From: Bacteroidales bacterium UBA1189
Lineage (GTDB): Bacteria; Bacteroidota; Bacteroidia; Bacteroidales; Bacteroidaceae
NCBI GenBank assembly: GCA_002309805.1
Contig: DBYJ01000014.1
Span: 1-50,115 of the forward strand
Direction of reading: 5' to 3'
DNA length: 50,115 bases
The notes under the pieces are model-generated. The model had not been told where the DNA came from. It saw only the letters and a list, made by a program, of their open reading frames with translations, and ran no database searches. A program made the translations under genes and the position numbers. The stretch's first letter is position 1. Each line of letters starts with the position of its first letter. This document shows positions 18,366 to 25,961 of the stretch, piece by piece.

Positions 18366-18833
18366 TTACTGGCGGACGCGGAATTTACTGCTCAAGGTGG
18401 CCGACTCGCCGAAGATAGTGCCGTTCCGCTGCTGCGCCGAGAAGGAATACTTCTCCTTGAACGTCACGCTATACTCCCCCTCCTCCATCGGAGCGGTGAA
18501 GGTCCACACGGGTTCGTGTCCCACGGGGTCAACCACCTTCTTGGTCTCTGTGCGCACCTCGTCCGTATCCAGGCCGCGCAGCGTCCACGTCTGCGTGGCA
18601 CGGGTGATGTACGCCCCATCATTCTCGATGGTGATGCCCACATATACCGTCTGCCCAGGACTGAACGAATGGACAGGACGTATCTCGCCCTTCCAGTCGA
18701 TGCTGTCGGCCGAGAAGAACAATGTGCCATAGGCCGGGTATTCTGAGTAAATCTCCTTCTGACATGCTGTCAGCGAGGCTATCGCCAGCATCAGCACCAT
18801 AGTCTGGACAAGGAGTAAGACATGTTTTCTCAT
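18366..18833 (-). CDS. Small lipoprotein, first gene of the fasciclin/SusCD operon
   Basis: 155 residues from ATG 18833 (MRKHVLLLVQTMVLMLAIAS, then lipobox LTAC); an ATG three codons upstream is possible. The mature ~130 residues look all-beta, with regularly spaced strands (TVYVGITIEND, TQTWTLRG, YSVTFKEKYSF, ATLSSKFRV), like an immunoglobulin-type or PKD-like fold. I do not recognise the family. It is the promoter-proximal gene of the locus (promoter at 18875-18906), and its stop codon shares bases with a possible ATG of the following leader region. A surface or periplasmic accessory role in the uptake complex is inferred from position alone. Confidence 0.75.
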   Translation of the reverse strand: MRKHVLLLVQTMVLMLAIASLTACQKEIYSEYPAYGTLFFSADSIDWKGEIRPVHSFSPGQTVYVGITIENDGAYITRATQTWTLRGLDTDEVRTETKKVVDPVGHEPVWTFTAPMEEGEYSVTFKEKYSFSAQQRNGTIFGESATLSSKFRVRQ

Positions 18834-18874
18834 GATTCGCATTCTATGATTATTTTACTTTTTTCTTTCGCCTG

Positions 18875-18906
18875 CGAAGATAATACAAACTTTTCATTCC
18901 ACCAAA
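18875..18906 (-). promoter_or_regulatory. Bacteroidetes-type promoter of the fasciclin/SusCD operon
   Basis: On the minus strand TTTG (18906-18903), 20 nt, then TATCTTCG (18882-18875), one base off the TAnnTTTG consensus. The predicted leader is about 30 nt to the ATG at 18833. Confidence 0.7.
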
Positions 18907-18995
18907 CATATTCCTATTTTTAACCCCAAATCAGGTTTTATGTCAGAGCCGTATTCGTTTCAAGCAGCTTTGTTGCCATTATGTCCCACGCGCGC

Positions 18996-19079
18996 AGAAT
19001 CAAACGCTGGCAGAACAGAATCAAACTCTACGGAAATAGAATCAAACGCTGTCGGCACAACATCAAATGCCACCAATTT
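18996..19079. repeat. Tandem array, four units of exactly 21 bp
   Basis: Units at 18996, 19017, 19038 and 19059. The first three begin AGAATCAAAC and the fourth AACATCAAAT; the rest of each unit varies. The unit is not palindromic. It lies in an 840-bp gene-free region (18843-19683) that also holds the inverted repeat, array and hairpin listed next. Confidence 0.75.
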
Positions 19080-19093
19080 CCTTTTTTTCTCTT

Positions 19094-19175
19094 AACACGA
19101 ATAACCATGAATACCCACTAATTTTTCATGAATTAATTTTTGGATTATTCGTGTTTATTCATGGTCATTCGTGTT
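19094..19175. repeat. 20-bp inverted repeat with 42-nt loop
   Basis: 19094-19113 (AACACGAATAACCATGAATA) pairs with 19156-19175 with one mismatch. Just beyond it, CGGCGTG (19194-19200) pairs with CACGCCG (19209-19215). Extragenic; no coding potential seen. Confidence 0.65.
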
Positions 19176-19360
19176 TCAAAAAAAGAATCCATTCGGCGTG
19201 CGAAGCTCCACGCCGCAACGCCATTCGTCAAATTCGCATCATTCGCCGACAAAGATATTTCCTGTTTATGTCTCAAAACGGCGAATTATCCGAATGAAAC
19301 GAATTTCTTTTATTGTTTTATTTGGCATCAGAATGACAAAATCAAAGAATACCGTTTTTT

Positions 19361-19470
19361 CATCGCAATGAAAAGAATTAATCATTGCAGTGAAAACTTT
19401 CTTTCATTGCAGTGAAAATATTTAACCATTGCGATGAAAATATTTAACCATTGCGATGAAAATTTTCTAT
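19361..19470. repeat. Tandem array, five units of exactly 22 bp
   Basis: Units at 19361, 19383, 19405, 19427 and 19449. Each starts with the near-palindrome CATTGCRRTG (CATCGCAATG in the first, which is the exact reverse complement of CATTGCGATG in the last two), followed by AAAA and an AT-rich linker such as TATTTAAC. Confidence 0.85.
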
Positions 19471-19594
19471 CCTTTGATTCCGCACAGACAACGAGCCTTT
19501 TACGTACGACAGAAAAAGCTTTTCTTCAGATGGGAAAATGGCCTTCAAGTTTAACGCGTCAATCCTCGGCCGAAGGACGATGGAAACGAAAAAA

Positions 19595-19617
19595 GAGACG
19601 CGGCTGTGCCGCGCCTC
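19595..19617. terminator. GC-rich hairpin (terminator-like or dispersed repeat)
   Basis: GAGACGCGGC (19595-19604) and GCCGCGCCTC (19608-19617) form a 10-bp stem with one mismatch and a TGT loop, preceded on the plus strand by a run of A. Read on the minus strand the stem is followed by TTTTTTCG, so it could terminate transcription from the lipoprotein gene at 19684-20172. The stem sequence belongs to the GAGACGCG repeat family seen at 18299. Confidence 0.5.
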
Positions 19618-19683
19618 AAAGAATGATAGTAAGCTAATGATTAGGTCCCTTTAAGGGGATTTCCTTCTCTGCCGGCTGTGTCG

Positions 19684-20172
19684 TCAAAAAGGGTAATGTT
19701 CCGTATGGGTTATGGGAATCTTTGTCTTTTTCAGCTGCTTTATGAAAAGGTTACAATCGGAATGATCTTCGCATGATTCAACCAGAAAATTCGGTCGTTC
19801 AGACATAAGCCTATCGCCATCTAACGTAATGCTTAATCCTTTAGGATAGTAAGACTGTATTATAGACCAAAGTTTAGCCTTTACAATAGGCTCTCCCAGG
19901 CAACTTATTGTCAAGGAATCACACCTGTTGTAATAAAAATCCTTCAAATACGTCAACATTCGTTCCTTCACATCGGGGCTCATTTCTACCTTAACAATTT
20001 TACAACTCCCATCGAAAAATAAGGTATCAACGATGACGACTTTCTTTATCTCTGCAAAGTCCAAATATGGACCTTCGGGAATACTGCTCCATTCCTTTTC
20101 CGACAGGTCAATCTTGCCGCAGGCAACAGCTAGCAACGCGACAGATAATAACAACAGATAATTCCTTTTCAT
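19684..20172 (-). CDS. Small lipoprotein of unknown function
   Basis: 162 residues; signal peptide MKRNYLLLLSVALLAVACGK with the Cys at residue 18 (lipobox AVAC). The mature part alternates short beta strands (KKVVIVDTLFFDG, KIVKVEMS) and a helix containing ERMLTYLKDFYYNR, with three further cysteines (DGSCK, SCEDHSDC). I do not recognise the family. It is monocistronic, flanked by repeat regions on both sides. A sequence-level promoter is not clear. Confidence 0.7.
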   Translation of the reverse strand: MKRNYLLLLSVALLAVACGKIDLSEKEWSSIPEGPYLDFAEIKKVVIVDTLFFDGSCKIVKVEMSPDVKERMLTYLKDFYYNRCDSLTISCLGEPIVKAKLWSIIQSYYPKGLSITLDGDRLMSERPNFLVESCEDHSDCNLFIKQLKKTKIPITHTEHYPF

Positions 20173-20256
20173 ACCCTACGTTATATTAGTAAACTTTTAT
20201 TTGAATTTCAGATGAGCCTCTACTATAAAAACGGAGCGAAAGCCCAAATACTGCAT

Positions 20257-20301
20257 GAGGGAACCGACTATTTTTCTTTTTTTAACTTTTGCGGTTCCCT
20301 C
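20257..20301. repeat. Perfect 10-bp inverted repeat
   Basis: GAGGGAACCG at 20257-20266 and CGGTTCCCTC at 20292-20301 with a 25-nt A/T-rich loop. It sits between the sorting-tail remnant and the next lipoprotein gene, so it could act as a factor-dependent or bidirectional stop. No U-run follows either side. Confidence 0.45.
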
Positions 20302-20317
20302 TCCGACAATTGCCGCG

Positions 20318-20407
20318 TTACTTCACAAAAACCTTTTTCCCGTCTTTGATGTAGATGCCCTTCTGCGTGCCGCTGGCGGGACGGCCCTGCAGGTCGTAGA
20401 GGACTAA
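20318..20407 (-). pseudogene. Stranded C-terminal sorting tail (type IX secretion-like), in frame after a stop
   Basis: Read on the minus strand after the TAA of the upstream lipoprotein gene, the same frame continues VLYDLQGRPASGTQ, then KGIYIKDGKKVFVK and a TAA at 20318-20320. This is the typical C-terminal tail of secreted Prevotella proteins (YDLQGR ... KGIYI.NGKK). Only about 30 codons exist and there is no start. It is either the relic of a replaced gene or the original tail of the upstream gene cut off by a nonsense change. Confidence 0.7.
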
Positions 20408-21034
20408 TTATTCCTTATTTTTATAAATAACCTTACCGTTTCTTTTGAAATATAGCAATCTCCATTCTCCAATCATAGGGAGAATCCAATCTGAGGCTGG
20501 TTCATAGCTTCCTATAATAGAAGCATCCTTTATTGGGTCGGAGGTTCGTCCGATGCCCTCTATCATCCTCGCTTGGGTATATGATTCTCTATATTCAATA
20601 TAATTGTACATCCGGCCATCCTCAAGCTGGGCCTTATAAATGGAAGAAATGGGAATAGAGTCTGTCTTTACTCCCTTTCCTTCTTTATAATACTGACGGG
20701 CAGTCCCCTTCTCAGCATCCCAATTGAAATCGTATAGAAGAAGCTCTTCAGGGCAGTCGCTTCGCAACAGCCATACCTTCTTGCCTTCCTCACGAACCCA
20801 CATCCCTGAGTTTTTCCCTTCTATCCAAATACTTTTATACGTGCAATGGTTTATCAGAGTGTCTTCTCCAACATAGAAAGTCCTTGGGTTCCCAACGCTT
20901 TCGTACCCCCTACCCTCATCTAAGAAGAATTGTTCTTGCCACATGGTGCCTGTGGGGAAGAACTTTTCCGGCCTAGCAGCACATGAAATAAACAGGAAAA
21001 CCAAAAAGAGATGAAAAATACTTCTGATTTTCAT
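20408..21034 (-). CDS. Lipoprotein of a Bacteroidetes secreted family, tail lost
   Basis: 208 residues from ATG 21034 (MKIRSIFHLFLVFLFISC, lipobox FISC); an ATG five codons upstream is less likely. The layout matches a common Bacteroidetes secreted-protein type. An N-terminal TMWQEQFF start and a strand with INHCTYKSIWI are followed by MWVREEGKKVWLL, then LLYDFNWDAEKG, then a GIGRT motif, then a C-terminal LLYFKRNGKVIY. Function unknown. The stop codon is followed in frame by a sorting-tail sequence (20318-20407), so the gene may have been longer. A weak minus-strand -7 box (TAACTTCG, 21082-21075) lies upstream. Confidence 0.75.
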   Translation of the reverse strand: MKIRSIFHLFLVFLFISCAARPEKFFPTGTMWQEQFFLDEGRGYESVGNPRTFYVGEDTLINHCTYKSIWIEGKNSGMWVREEGKKVWLLRSDCPEELLLYDFNWDAEKGTARQYYKEGKGVKTDSIPISSIYKAQLEDGRMYNYIEYRESYTQARMIEGIGRTSDPIKDASIIGSYEPASDWILPMIGEWRLLYFKRNGKVIYKNKE

Positions 21035-21074
21035 ACGCTCATAAACCATTTAAGTTACTCTTCCTTTTTGAGTG

Positions 21075-21082
21075 CGAAGTTA
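21075..21082 (-). promoter_or_regulatory. Candidate -7 box for the 20408-21034 lipoprotein gene
   Basis: TAACTTCG on the minus strand, 40 nt before the ATG at 21034. No good -33 TTTG is present at the expected distance (CTTG at best). Confidence 0.35.
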
Positions 21083-21122
21083 CTACTTTATCACCATAAT
21101 CCCAAGCTTAATCCCACTTTTA

Positions 21123-21154
21123 TTTGCATTTCTTCACAATTTGCATTACCTTCG
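21123..21154 (+). promoter_or_regulatory. Promoter of the lipid kinase gene
   Basis: TTTG (21123-21126), exactly 20 nt, TACCTTCG (21147-21154). It lies 25 nt before the ATG at 21180, which rules out ATGs further upstream as starts. Confidence 0.7.
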
Positions 21155-21179
21155 CCCGCTGAAACGGAACGGAAAGCGG

Positions 21180-22187
21180 ATGAAGCACATTTTCATTGTG
21201 AATCCCCATGCGGGAGCGAAGTCGTGCGAGGCGCTGGTGCGCGAGGCGCTCAAGCCCTACGACGGACAGGTGGACTACGACATCTACATGAAACAACATA
21301 AGGGCGACAGCCACGAGGTGGTGCGGCGTTATCGGGCTGAGTACCCCAGCGAGCCGCTGCGCTTCTATGCCTGCGGAGGCGACGGCACATTGCGCGAGGT
21401 TGCCATCGCCTGCATCGGCGTGGAGGGCGTAGCATTCACAGCCTTCGCACAGGGTAGCGGTAACGATTACGTGAAGTACTATGGCGGCCCTGACGAGTTC
21501 CGCGACGTGGGACGCCTGCTCCGCGGCATCGAGACGCCGATTGATATGATGAGGGTAAAGTCAATAACTCAACGGACGAAGAGCGAAGCTCAACCTGCTG
21601 CCCCCCAAGAGGAGGTGACCTGGGCGATGAACGCCACGCACTTCGGGCTGGATGCGCGAGTAGCCTCAACGATTGACGCGCTGCGGCGTAAGCCCTTCAT
21701 CGGCAAGAGCATGGCCTACCCGACGGGCGTTGCATGGGGTTTCCTGACGGGCATGAGGAACAAGTGCAACGTCTGGGCAGATGGAGTAAGGATAAGTGGT
21801 TCCACCCCCAATCCTTCCCATAAGGAAGGGGAGGTTTTCGACAAGATTCTACTCTGTACGGCAGCCAATGGCTCGCACGTGGGCGGATCGTATTGCTGCG
21901 CTCCTCGCAGCCAAAACGACGACGGCCTGCTTGAGGTATGCCTTGTACGCCCGTTGGCGAGGGTGAAGTTCCTCGGCTTGATGAACGACTACAAGCGCGG
22001 CCTGCATCTGGACAATCCGAAGTTTGCTCCCCACATCACCTACCTCCGCGCCCGCACGCTCACCATCGAAGGGCCAAAGGGCTTCTGCATCTCACTCGAC
22101 GGCGAAGTCCTCTACGCCACACACATCGAAGTGGAAAACATCCAGCACGCTGTGACATTCGTAAAGCCGGAAGCTTCTTCACATTAA
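21180..22187 (+). CDS. Diacylglycerol kinase family lipid kinase (DagK/YegS type)
   Basis: 335 residues, cytosolic. The N-terminus IFIVNPHAGAKSCEAL is the family opening. The catalytic GGDGT loop appears as YACGGDGTLREVA (about residues 61-73), followed by FAQGSGNDYVKYYG, the NDFA/GSGND box. The C-terminal beta-sandwich has DDGLLEVCLVRPL and CISLDGEVL. It would phosphorylate diacylglycerol or a related lipid in phospholipid turnover. Two stretches look inserted: ITQRTKSEAQPAAPQEE (near 125) and GSTPNPSHKEG (near 208). The second is encoded by a dispersed repeat. It is convergent with the permease gene, with only 2 bp between the stop codons. Confidence 0.88.
   Translation: MKHIFIVNPHAGAKSCEALVREALKPYDGQVDYDIYMKQHKGDSHEVVRRYRAEYPSEPLRFYACGGDGTLREVAIACIGVEGVAFTAFAQGSGNDYVKYYGGPDEFRDVGRLLRGIETPIDMMRVKSITQRTKSEAQPAAPQEEVTWAMNATHFGLDARVASTIDALRRKPFIGKSMAYPTGVAWGFLTGMRNKCNVWADGVRISGSTPNPSHKEGEVFDKILLCTAANGSHVGGSYCCAPRSQNDDGLLEVCLVRPLARVKFLGLMNDYKRGLHLDNPKFAPHITYLRARTLTIEGPKGFCISLDGEVLYATHIEVENIQHAVTFVKPEASSH
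21803..21836. repeat. Dispersed palindromic repeat in frame within the lipid kinase gene
   Basis: CCTTCCcataAGGAAGG stem flanked by CCCCCAAT and GGGAGGTT; same family as 15583-15600. It encodes PNPSHKEGE in what should be a surface loop of the C-terminal domain. Confidence 0.65.
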
Positions 22188-22189
22188 TA

Positions 22190-23440
22190 TCATTCAAATC
22201 GGATAGATTTCGAGGGGCTGATGCGAGAGATGATTTGCGAGGGGACTATCAGCATGGCAACCGACAGAACGAGCATGCCCACATTGAGCAGAATGATGTA
22301 GAAGACGTTGAACTCGATGGGCACACGGTCGAGGTAGTAGTTCTTGGGGTCGAGGGCGACAAGACCCGTGTATTTCTGCAAGGCACATAGCGCAAGGCCG
22401 ATGACATTTCCCCAAAGCATTCCCCTTCCTATTATAAATACGGCCAGACGAAGGAACGTCTGACGGATGGAGGAATTGAGCGAGCCCATCGCCTTGAGCG
22501 TGCCAATGAACGAGGTGCGCTCAAGAATCAGTATCAGCAGGCCGGAGATAACCGTAAAGCCCGCCACCAGCAACATCAGCAGCAGGATGATCCAGACATT
22601 CATGTCCAGGATGTCCAGCCAGGCAAAGAGATTGGGATTCTGTTCCTCGATGGTCTGCACATAGAAGCCTGTGCGATGGGCCTTACCCCAGTCATCGAGA
22701 TAACGGCCTATCTCCCATGCCCGCTGCGACAACTCGTCATAGTCGGCAAGGCTGACTTCAAGGCCAGTAACCTCGTCTTCTTCCCATTCGTTAAGCCGTT
22801 GCACGACAGTCAGGGCTGTCACAGCAAAGAGACGGTCGAAATCTCCAAAACCAGTCTCGTAGATGCCGCAGACGGTGAATCGCCGCGCGCGGAGCGACGA
22901 GCCGATGAAGTAGGTATCAACACGATCGCCCACACGATAGCCCAACTTGTCGGCCATATCGCGCGATATAAGGAGATTGACTCCAGATTCCTCCCCTGTA
23001 ACAACGAGGGAATCGATGCTGCCCTCCTGAAGGTAGGAGCGGAAGAACGAGAGGTCGTACTCCTCGCCCACTCCCTTCAGCACGAAGCCGAGGAACTCGT
23101 CGTCGGTACGGAAGATGGCGGGCTTGGTGGCATAGCGCTGCAAATGGCTCACACCTTGCATGGAGGCAAGTGTTTCCGTAAGCGTGTCGCAGATGGTGAT
23201 GGGCGTGGTTTCGTAGGAGAGTGACGAGTCGAAACTGCTGACGTGGATGTGGGAGTTGAAACCAATGACTTTTGAGCGGATTTCATGTTTAAATCCCAGT
23301 GAGACGCAGATGGTGACAATCATCACAGCCAGTCCCAACGCCACGCCCGCCTCGGCTATCACTACCGCCGGACGCGACACTCGCCGTACTCCTCGTTCGC
23401 TCTTGAAGAGACGACGCGCCAGAAACCGCTCAAAAAACAT
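22190..23440 (-). CDS. LolC/LolE-like ABC transporter permease (FtsX/MacB fold)
   Basis: 416 residues. TM1 (about 27-50: IAEAGVALGLAVMIVTICVS) is followed by a large periplasmic domain (about 55-270), then TM2 (about 278-305: MNVWIILLLMLLVAGFTVIS), TM3 (about 330-355) and TM4 (about 376-400, YIILLNVGMLVLSVAMLIV), the FtsX-family layout. The N-terminal ERFLARRL and the RTSFIGTLKAMGS segment after TM2 are typical of lipoprotein-releasing permeases. The likely role is extraction of lipoproteins from the inner membrane with a LolD-type ATPase that is not encoded nearby. It is a single gene; the 105 bp upstream holds AAATCGT-type repeats. Confidence 0.85.
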   Translation of the reverse strand: MFFERFLARRLFKSERGVRRVSRPAVVIAEAGVALGLAVMIVTICVSLGFKHEIRSKVIGFNSHIHVSSFDSSLSYETTPITICDTLTETLASMQGVSHLQRYATKPAIFRTDDEFLGFVLKGVGEEYDLSFFRSYLQEGSIDSLVVTGEESGVNLLISRDMADKLGYRVGDRVDTYFIGSSLRARRFTVCGIYETGFGDFDRLFAVTALTVVQRLNEWEEDEVTGLEVSLADYDELSQRAWEIGRYLDDWGKAHRTGFYVQTIEEQNPNLFAWLDILDMNVWIILLLMLLVAGFTVISGLLILILERTSFIGTLKAMGSLNSSIRQTFLRLAVFIIGRGMLWGNVIGLALCALQKYTGLVALDPKNYYLDRVPIEFNVFYIILLNVGMLVLSVAMLIVPSQIISRISPSKSIRFE

Positions 23441-23448
23441 CTTTTTAT

Positions 23449-23549
23449 TTACGATTGGCCAATTTGCATTTTACGATTTTCGCGATGTTAAATTACTAAA
23501 TAACCCAATTGATAAATAGCAAATCGTAAATTGTCAAATTGTAAATCAT
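23449..23549. repeat. AAATCGTAAAT-type dispersed repeats
   Basis: TTTACGATTGGCCAATTTGC with TTTTACGATTTT (23455-23480), and on the other strand sense AAATCGTAAATTGTCAAATT (from 23521). The same words recur at 24777-24810, 32800-32832 (inside a gene) and 33512-33540. Confidence 0.6.
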
Positions 23550-24745
23550 TCAACTCTGCCTGGGTAGGCCTCAAGGGCTTTGCTGAGAACGAAGAGCGCG
23601 CGCTGGAGGTCTTCTTTCTTGAGGACGTAGGCCATACGGACTTCGTTGCGTCCGAGGCCGGGCGTCGTGTAGAAACCTGCTGCGGGAGCCATCATCACCG
23701 TCTCTCCTTCGTAGCTGAATTCGCTAAGGCACCAGGCGCAGAACTTCTCAGCATCATCTACCGGCAGACGGGCAACGGTATAGAACGCCCCCATAGGGAT
23801 GGGGCTATAGACGCCCGGGATGCGGTTCAAACCATCGATGAGGCACTTACGACGTTCGACATACTCGTCGTACGTGTCACGGGCATACTCATCTGGAGCA
23901 TCCAACGAAGCCTCAGCAGCCGCCTGGCCGATGAGGGGAGGACTGAGCCGAGCCTGACAGAACTTCATCACGGCTTTGCGTACCTCCTCATTCTTCGTGA
24001 TAAGCGCGCCGATGCGGATGCCGCACTCGCTATAGCGCTTGCTCACAGAGTCGATGAGGACGACGTTGTTCTGTATGCCCTCCAAGTGGCAGGCGCTGAT
24101 GTAGGGCGAGCCGGTATAGATGAATTCGCGATAGACTTCGTCGGAGAAGAGGTAGAGATCGTACTTCTTCACGAGGTCGCGTATCTGGTTCATCTCGCGG
24201 CGCGTATAGAGGTAGCCCGTGGGATTATTGGGGTTGCAGATGAGGATAGCCTTCGTGCGCTCGTTGATGAGTTCCTCGAACTTCTCCACCTTCGGCAGAC
24301 AGAAGCCCTCGTCGATGGTGGTGCAGATGGTGCGGATGACAGCTCCGGCAGAGATGGCGAATGCCATGTAGTTGGCATAAGCAGGCTCAGGGACAATGAT
24401 TTCGTCGCCAGGATTCAGACAGGCAAGGAAGGCGAAGAGTACTGCCTCGCTACCGCCTGTGGTGACAATGATGTCGTCAGCCGTAACGTTGATGTTATAC
24501 TTGGCATAGTAGCCGACGAGCTTCTCGCGATAGCTGCGGAAGCCCTGTGAAGGGCTATATTCAAGCACTTTATGGTCGAAATTATGGATGGCATCCAACG
24601 CCGCCTTCGGCGTGGGAAGGTCGGGCTGTCCGATGTTCAGGCGATAGACTTTAATACCGCGGTCCTCAGCAGCATAAGCCAAAGGAGCCAGTTTGCGGAT
24701 GGGAGAAGCCGGCATCAGCGTGCCGCGTTCGGATATCTGGGGCAT
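23546..24745 (-). CDS. PLP-dependent class I/II aminotransferase
   Basis: 399 residues from ATG 24745; an ATG at 24766 is excluded because the -7 box overlaps it. Fold-type I signatures: LNIGQPDLPTP (N-terminal substrate region), TTGGSEAVLFAFLAC (PLP phosphate contact), NPNNPTGYLYTR (Asn contact to pyridoxal), FSDEVYREFIY (Asp to pyridine N), and SVSKRYSECGIRIGA with the Schiff-base Lys. The closing part carries PGLGRNEVRMAYVL, with the substrate-carboxylate Arg. Family members are aspartate or broad-range aminotransferases; the exact substrate is not decidable here. It is a single gene, divergent from the DUF4494 gene. Confidence 0.9.
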   Translation of the reverse strand: MPQISERGTLMPASPIRKLAPLAYAAEDRGIKVYRLNIGQPDLPTPKAALDAIHNFDHKVLEYSPSQGFRSYREKLVGYYAKYNINVTADDIIVTTGGSEAVLFAFLACLNPGDEIIVPEPAYANYMAFAISAGAVIRTICTTIDEGFCLPKVEKFEELINERTKAILICNPNNPTGYLYTRREMNQIRDLVKKYDLYLFSDEVYREFIYTGSPYISACHLEGIQNNVVLIDSVSKRYSECGIRIGALITKNEEVRKAVMKFCQARLSPPLIGQAAAEASLDAPDEYARDTYDEYVERRKCLIDGLNRIPGVYSPIPMGAFYTVARLPVDDAEKFCAWCLSEFSYEGETVMMAPAAGFYTTPGLGRNEVRMAYVLKKEDLQRALFVLSKALEAYPGRVE

Positions 24746-24763
24746 TGTTCTTGAAAATTTCGG

Positions 24764-24771
24764 CAAAGATA
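24764..24771 (-). promoter_or_regulatory. -7 box of the aminotransferase gene
   Basis: Perfect TATCTTTG on the minus strand, about 18 nt before the ATG at 24745. The -33 region is poor (no TTTG). It decides the start codon. Confidence 0.6.
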
Positions 24772-24792
24772 ATGATTTTTACGATTAGACGA

Positions 24793-24823
24793 TTTACTAA
24801 TTACGATTTATTTTGTATTTTTG
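24793..24823 (+). promoter_or_regulatory. Promoter of the DUF4494-yggS pair
   Basis: TATTTTTG at 24816-24823 fits TAnnTTTG; TTTA at 24793-24796 is a weak -33 with 19 nt spacing. It is divergent from the aminotransferase promoter. Confidence 0.5.
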
Positions 24824-24865
24824 CAGGCAAAATGGCAAAAAAGAACAATAAAAGACATTTAACGT

Positions 24866-25297
24866 ATGCAAAACGAATGGTTTGAATGTAAGCTGGAGTA
24901 CGATAAGTTGATGGAAAACGGCACGATGAAGCGGGTAAAAGGTGAATGCTACCTTACGAACGCCATCAGCTGTACGGAGGCCGAGGCACGTTTGGTGCAG
25001 GAGATGAAGAGTTACATCAGCGGCGAGTTCATGGTTACCGACATCAAGCGGGTGAAATATGGTGAAACATTCTTTACCGACGAGGATGCCGCCGATCGCT
25101 ACTTTAAGATTAAGCTTGTCTTCATCACCCTTGACGAAAAGAGTGGCGCAGAGAAGAAAACTCGTCAGGACGTTCTCGTTCAGGCTAGCGACTTGCATGA
25201 TGCCGTGCAGAAACTCGACGAGAACATGAAGGGCAGCATGATGGACTTCACCATCGCCTCCGTGAGCGAAGCAACGTATTTCGATGTGTTCAGATAG
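24866..25297 (+). CDS. DUF4494 family protein
   Basis: 143 residues, cytosolic. It matches the Bacteroidetes DUF4494 family from end to end: the start EWFECKLEYDKLMENG, the central YLTNAISCTEAEARLVQEM, VTDIKRVKYGETFF and the C-terminal DFTIASVSEATYFDVF. The biochemical role of the family is unknown. Its last codons overlap the start of yggS by 14 bp, so the two are translationally coupled, an arrangement that suggests a link to PLP or amino-acid homeostasis. Confidence 0.88.
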   Translation: MQNEWFECKLEYDKLMENGTMKRVKGECYLTNAISCTEAEARLVQEMKSYISGEFMVTDIKRVKYGETFFTDEDAADRYFKIKLVFITLDEKSGAEKKTRQDVLVQASDLHDAVQKLDENMKGSMMDFTIASVSEATYFDVFR

Positions 25298-25961
25298 CAT
25301 TGCCAGGCGGTTGGAAACTCTGCGGGCTTCCCTGAAGGAAGGGGTTCAGCTCGTTGCCATCTCCAAATACCATCCCAAGGAGATGATTGAAGAGGCGTAT
25401 GCCGCAGGGCAGCGACGCTTCGGCGAGAATTACGTCATGGAGATGGCAGAGAAGGCCGCCGTGCTGCCCAAGGACATTGAATGGCACTTCACAGGCCACG
25501 TGCAGACGAACAAAATCAAATTCATGGCGCCCTTTGTACACACCATACAGAGCGTGGATTCATTCCATGCGCTCAACGAAATCAACAAACACGCCCTGCG
25601 CAACGGACGAATTATCAACTGCCTGCTACAGCTTCATGTAGCTCAAGAGGAAACGAAATACGGCCTGAGTCCTGACGAATGTCTGAATCTGCTAAGGACG
25701 GAACCTTGGCGCGAGCTGAAGGGTGTCCGCATTACCGGCTTGATGGCTATGGCCACAAATACCGAAGACGAAGCGCAAATCCGCAGGGAGTTCCGCACGG
25801 TGCGGGCGTTTTTTGAGCAGGTGAAAGGGGAATTCTTTGCCGAAGACGCGGATTTCAGCATCCTCTCTGAAGGCATGACGGATGACTACCCTATCGCCAT
25901 CAGCGAGGGCGCCAACATGGTTCGCATCGGCAGCGCCATCTTCGGCCCCAGAAACTACTGA
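25284..25961 (+). CDS. YggS/PROSC family PLP-binding protein
   Basis: 225 residues, the usual length for this alanine-racemase-fold PLP carrier. PLP lysine in VAISKYHP (near residue 28); then FGENYVMEM, WHFTGHVQTNKIKF (the family GxLQxNK box), IQSVDSFHALNEIN, LLQLHVAQEETKYGL, LMAMATN, and at the C-terminus LSEGMTDDYPIAISEGANMV with RIGSAIFG. It buffers intracellular pyridoxal phosphate and affects amino-acid pools; it is not a catalytic racemase. The ATG sits inside the DUF4494 end. The last 7 bp overlap the 3' end of the convergent acyl-CoA synthetase gene. Confidence 0.93.
   Translation: MCSDSIARRLETLRASLKEGVQLVAISKYHPKEMIEEAYAAGQRRFGENYVMEMAEKAAVLPKDIEWHFTGHVQTNKIKFMAPFVHTIQSVDSFHALNEINKHALRNGRIINCLLQLHVAQEETKYGLSPDECLNLLRTEPWRELKGVRITGLMAMATNTEDEAQIRREFRTVRAFFEQVKGEFFAEDADFSILSEGMTDDYPIAISEGANMVRIGSAIFGPRNY

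Noticed and set aside
19361..19470. CRISPR array
   Set aside because: The repeat unit is only 22 bp with no unique spacers and there are no cas genes in the window; it is a simple tandem array.
19067..19640. Several short plus-strand frames in the repeat cluster
   Set aside because: They are composed of repeat sequence, differ in every frame and have no start signals or protein-like composition.
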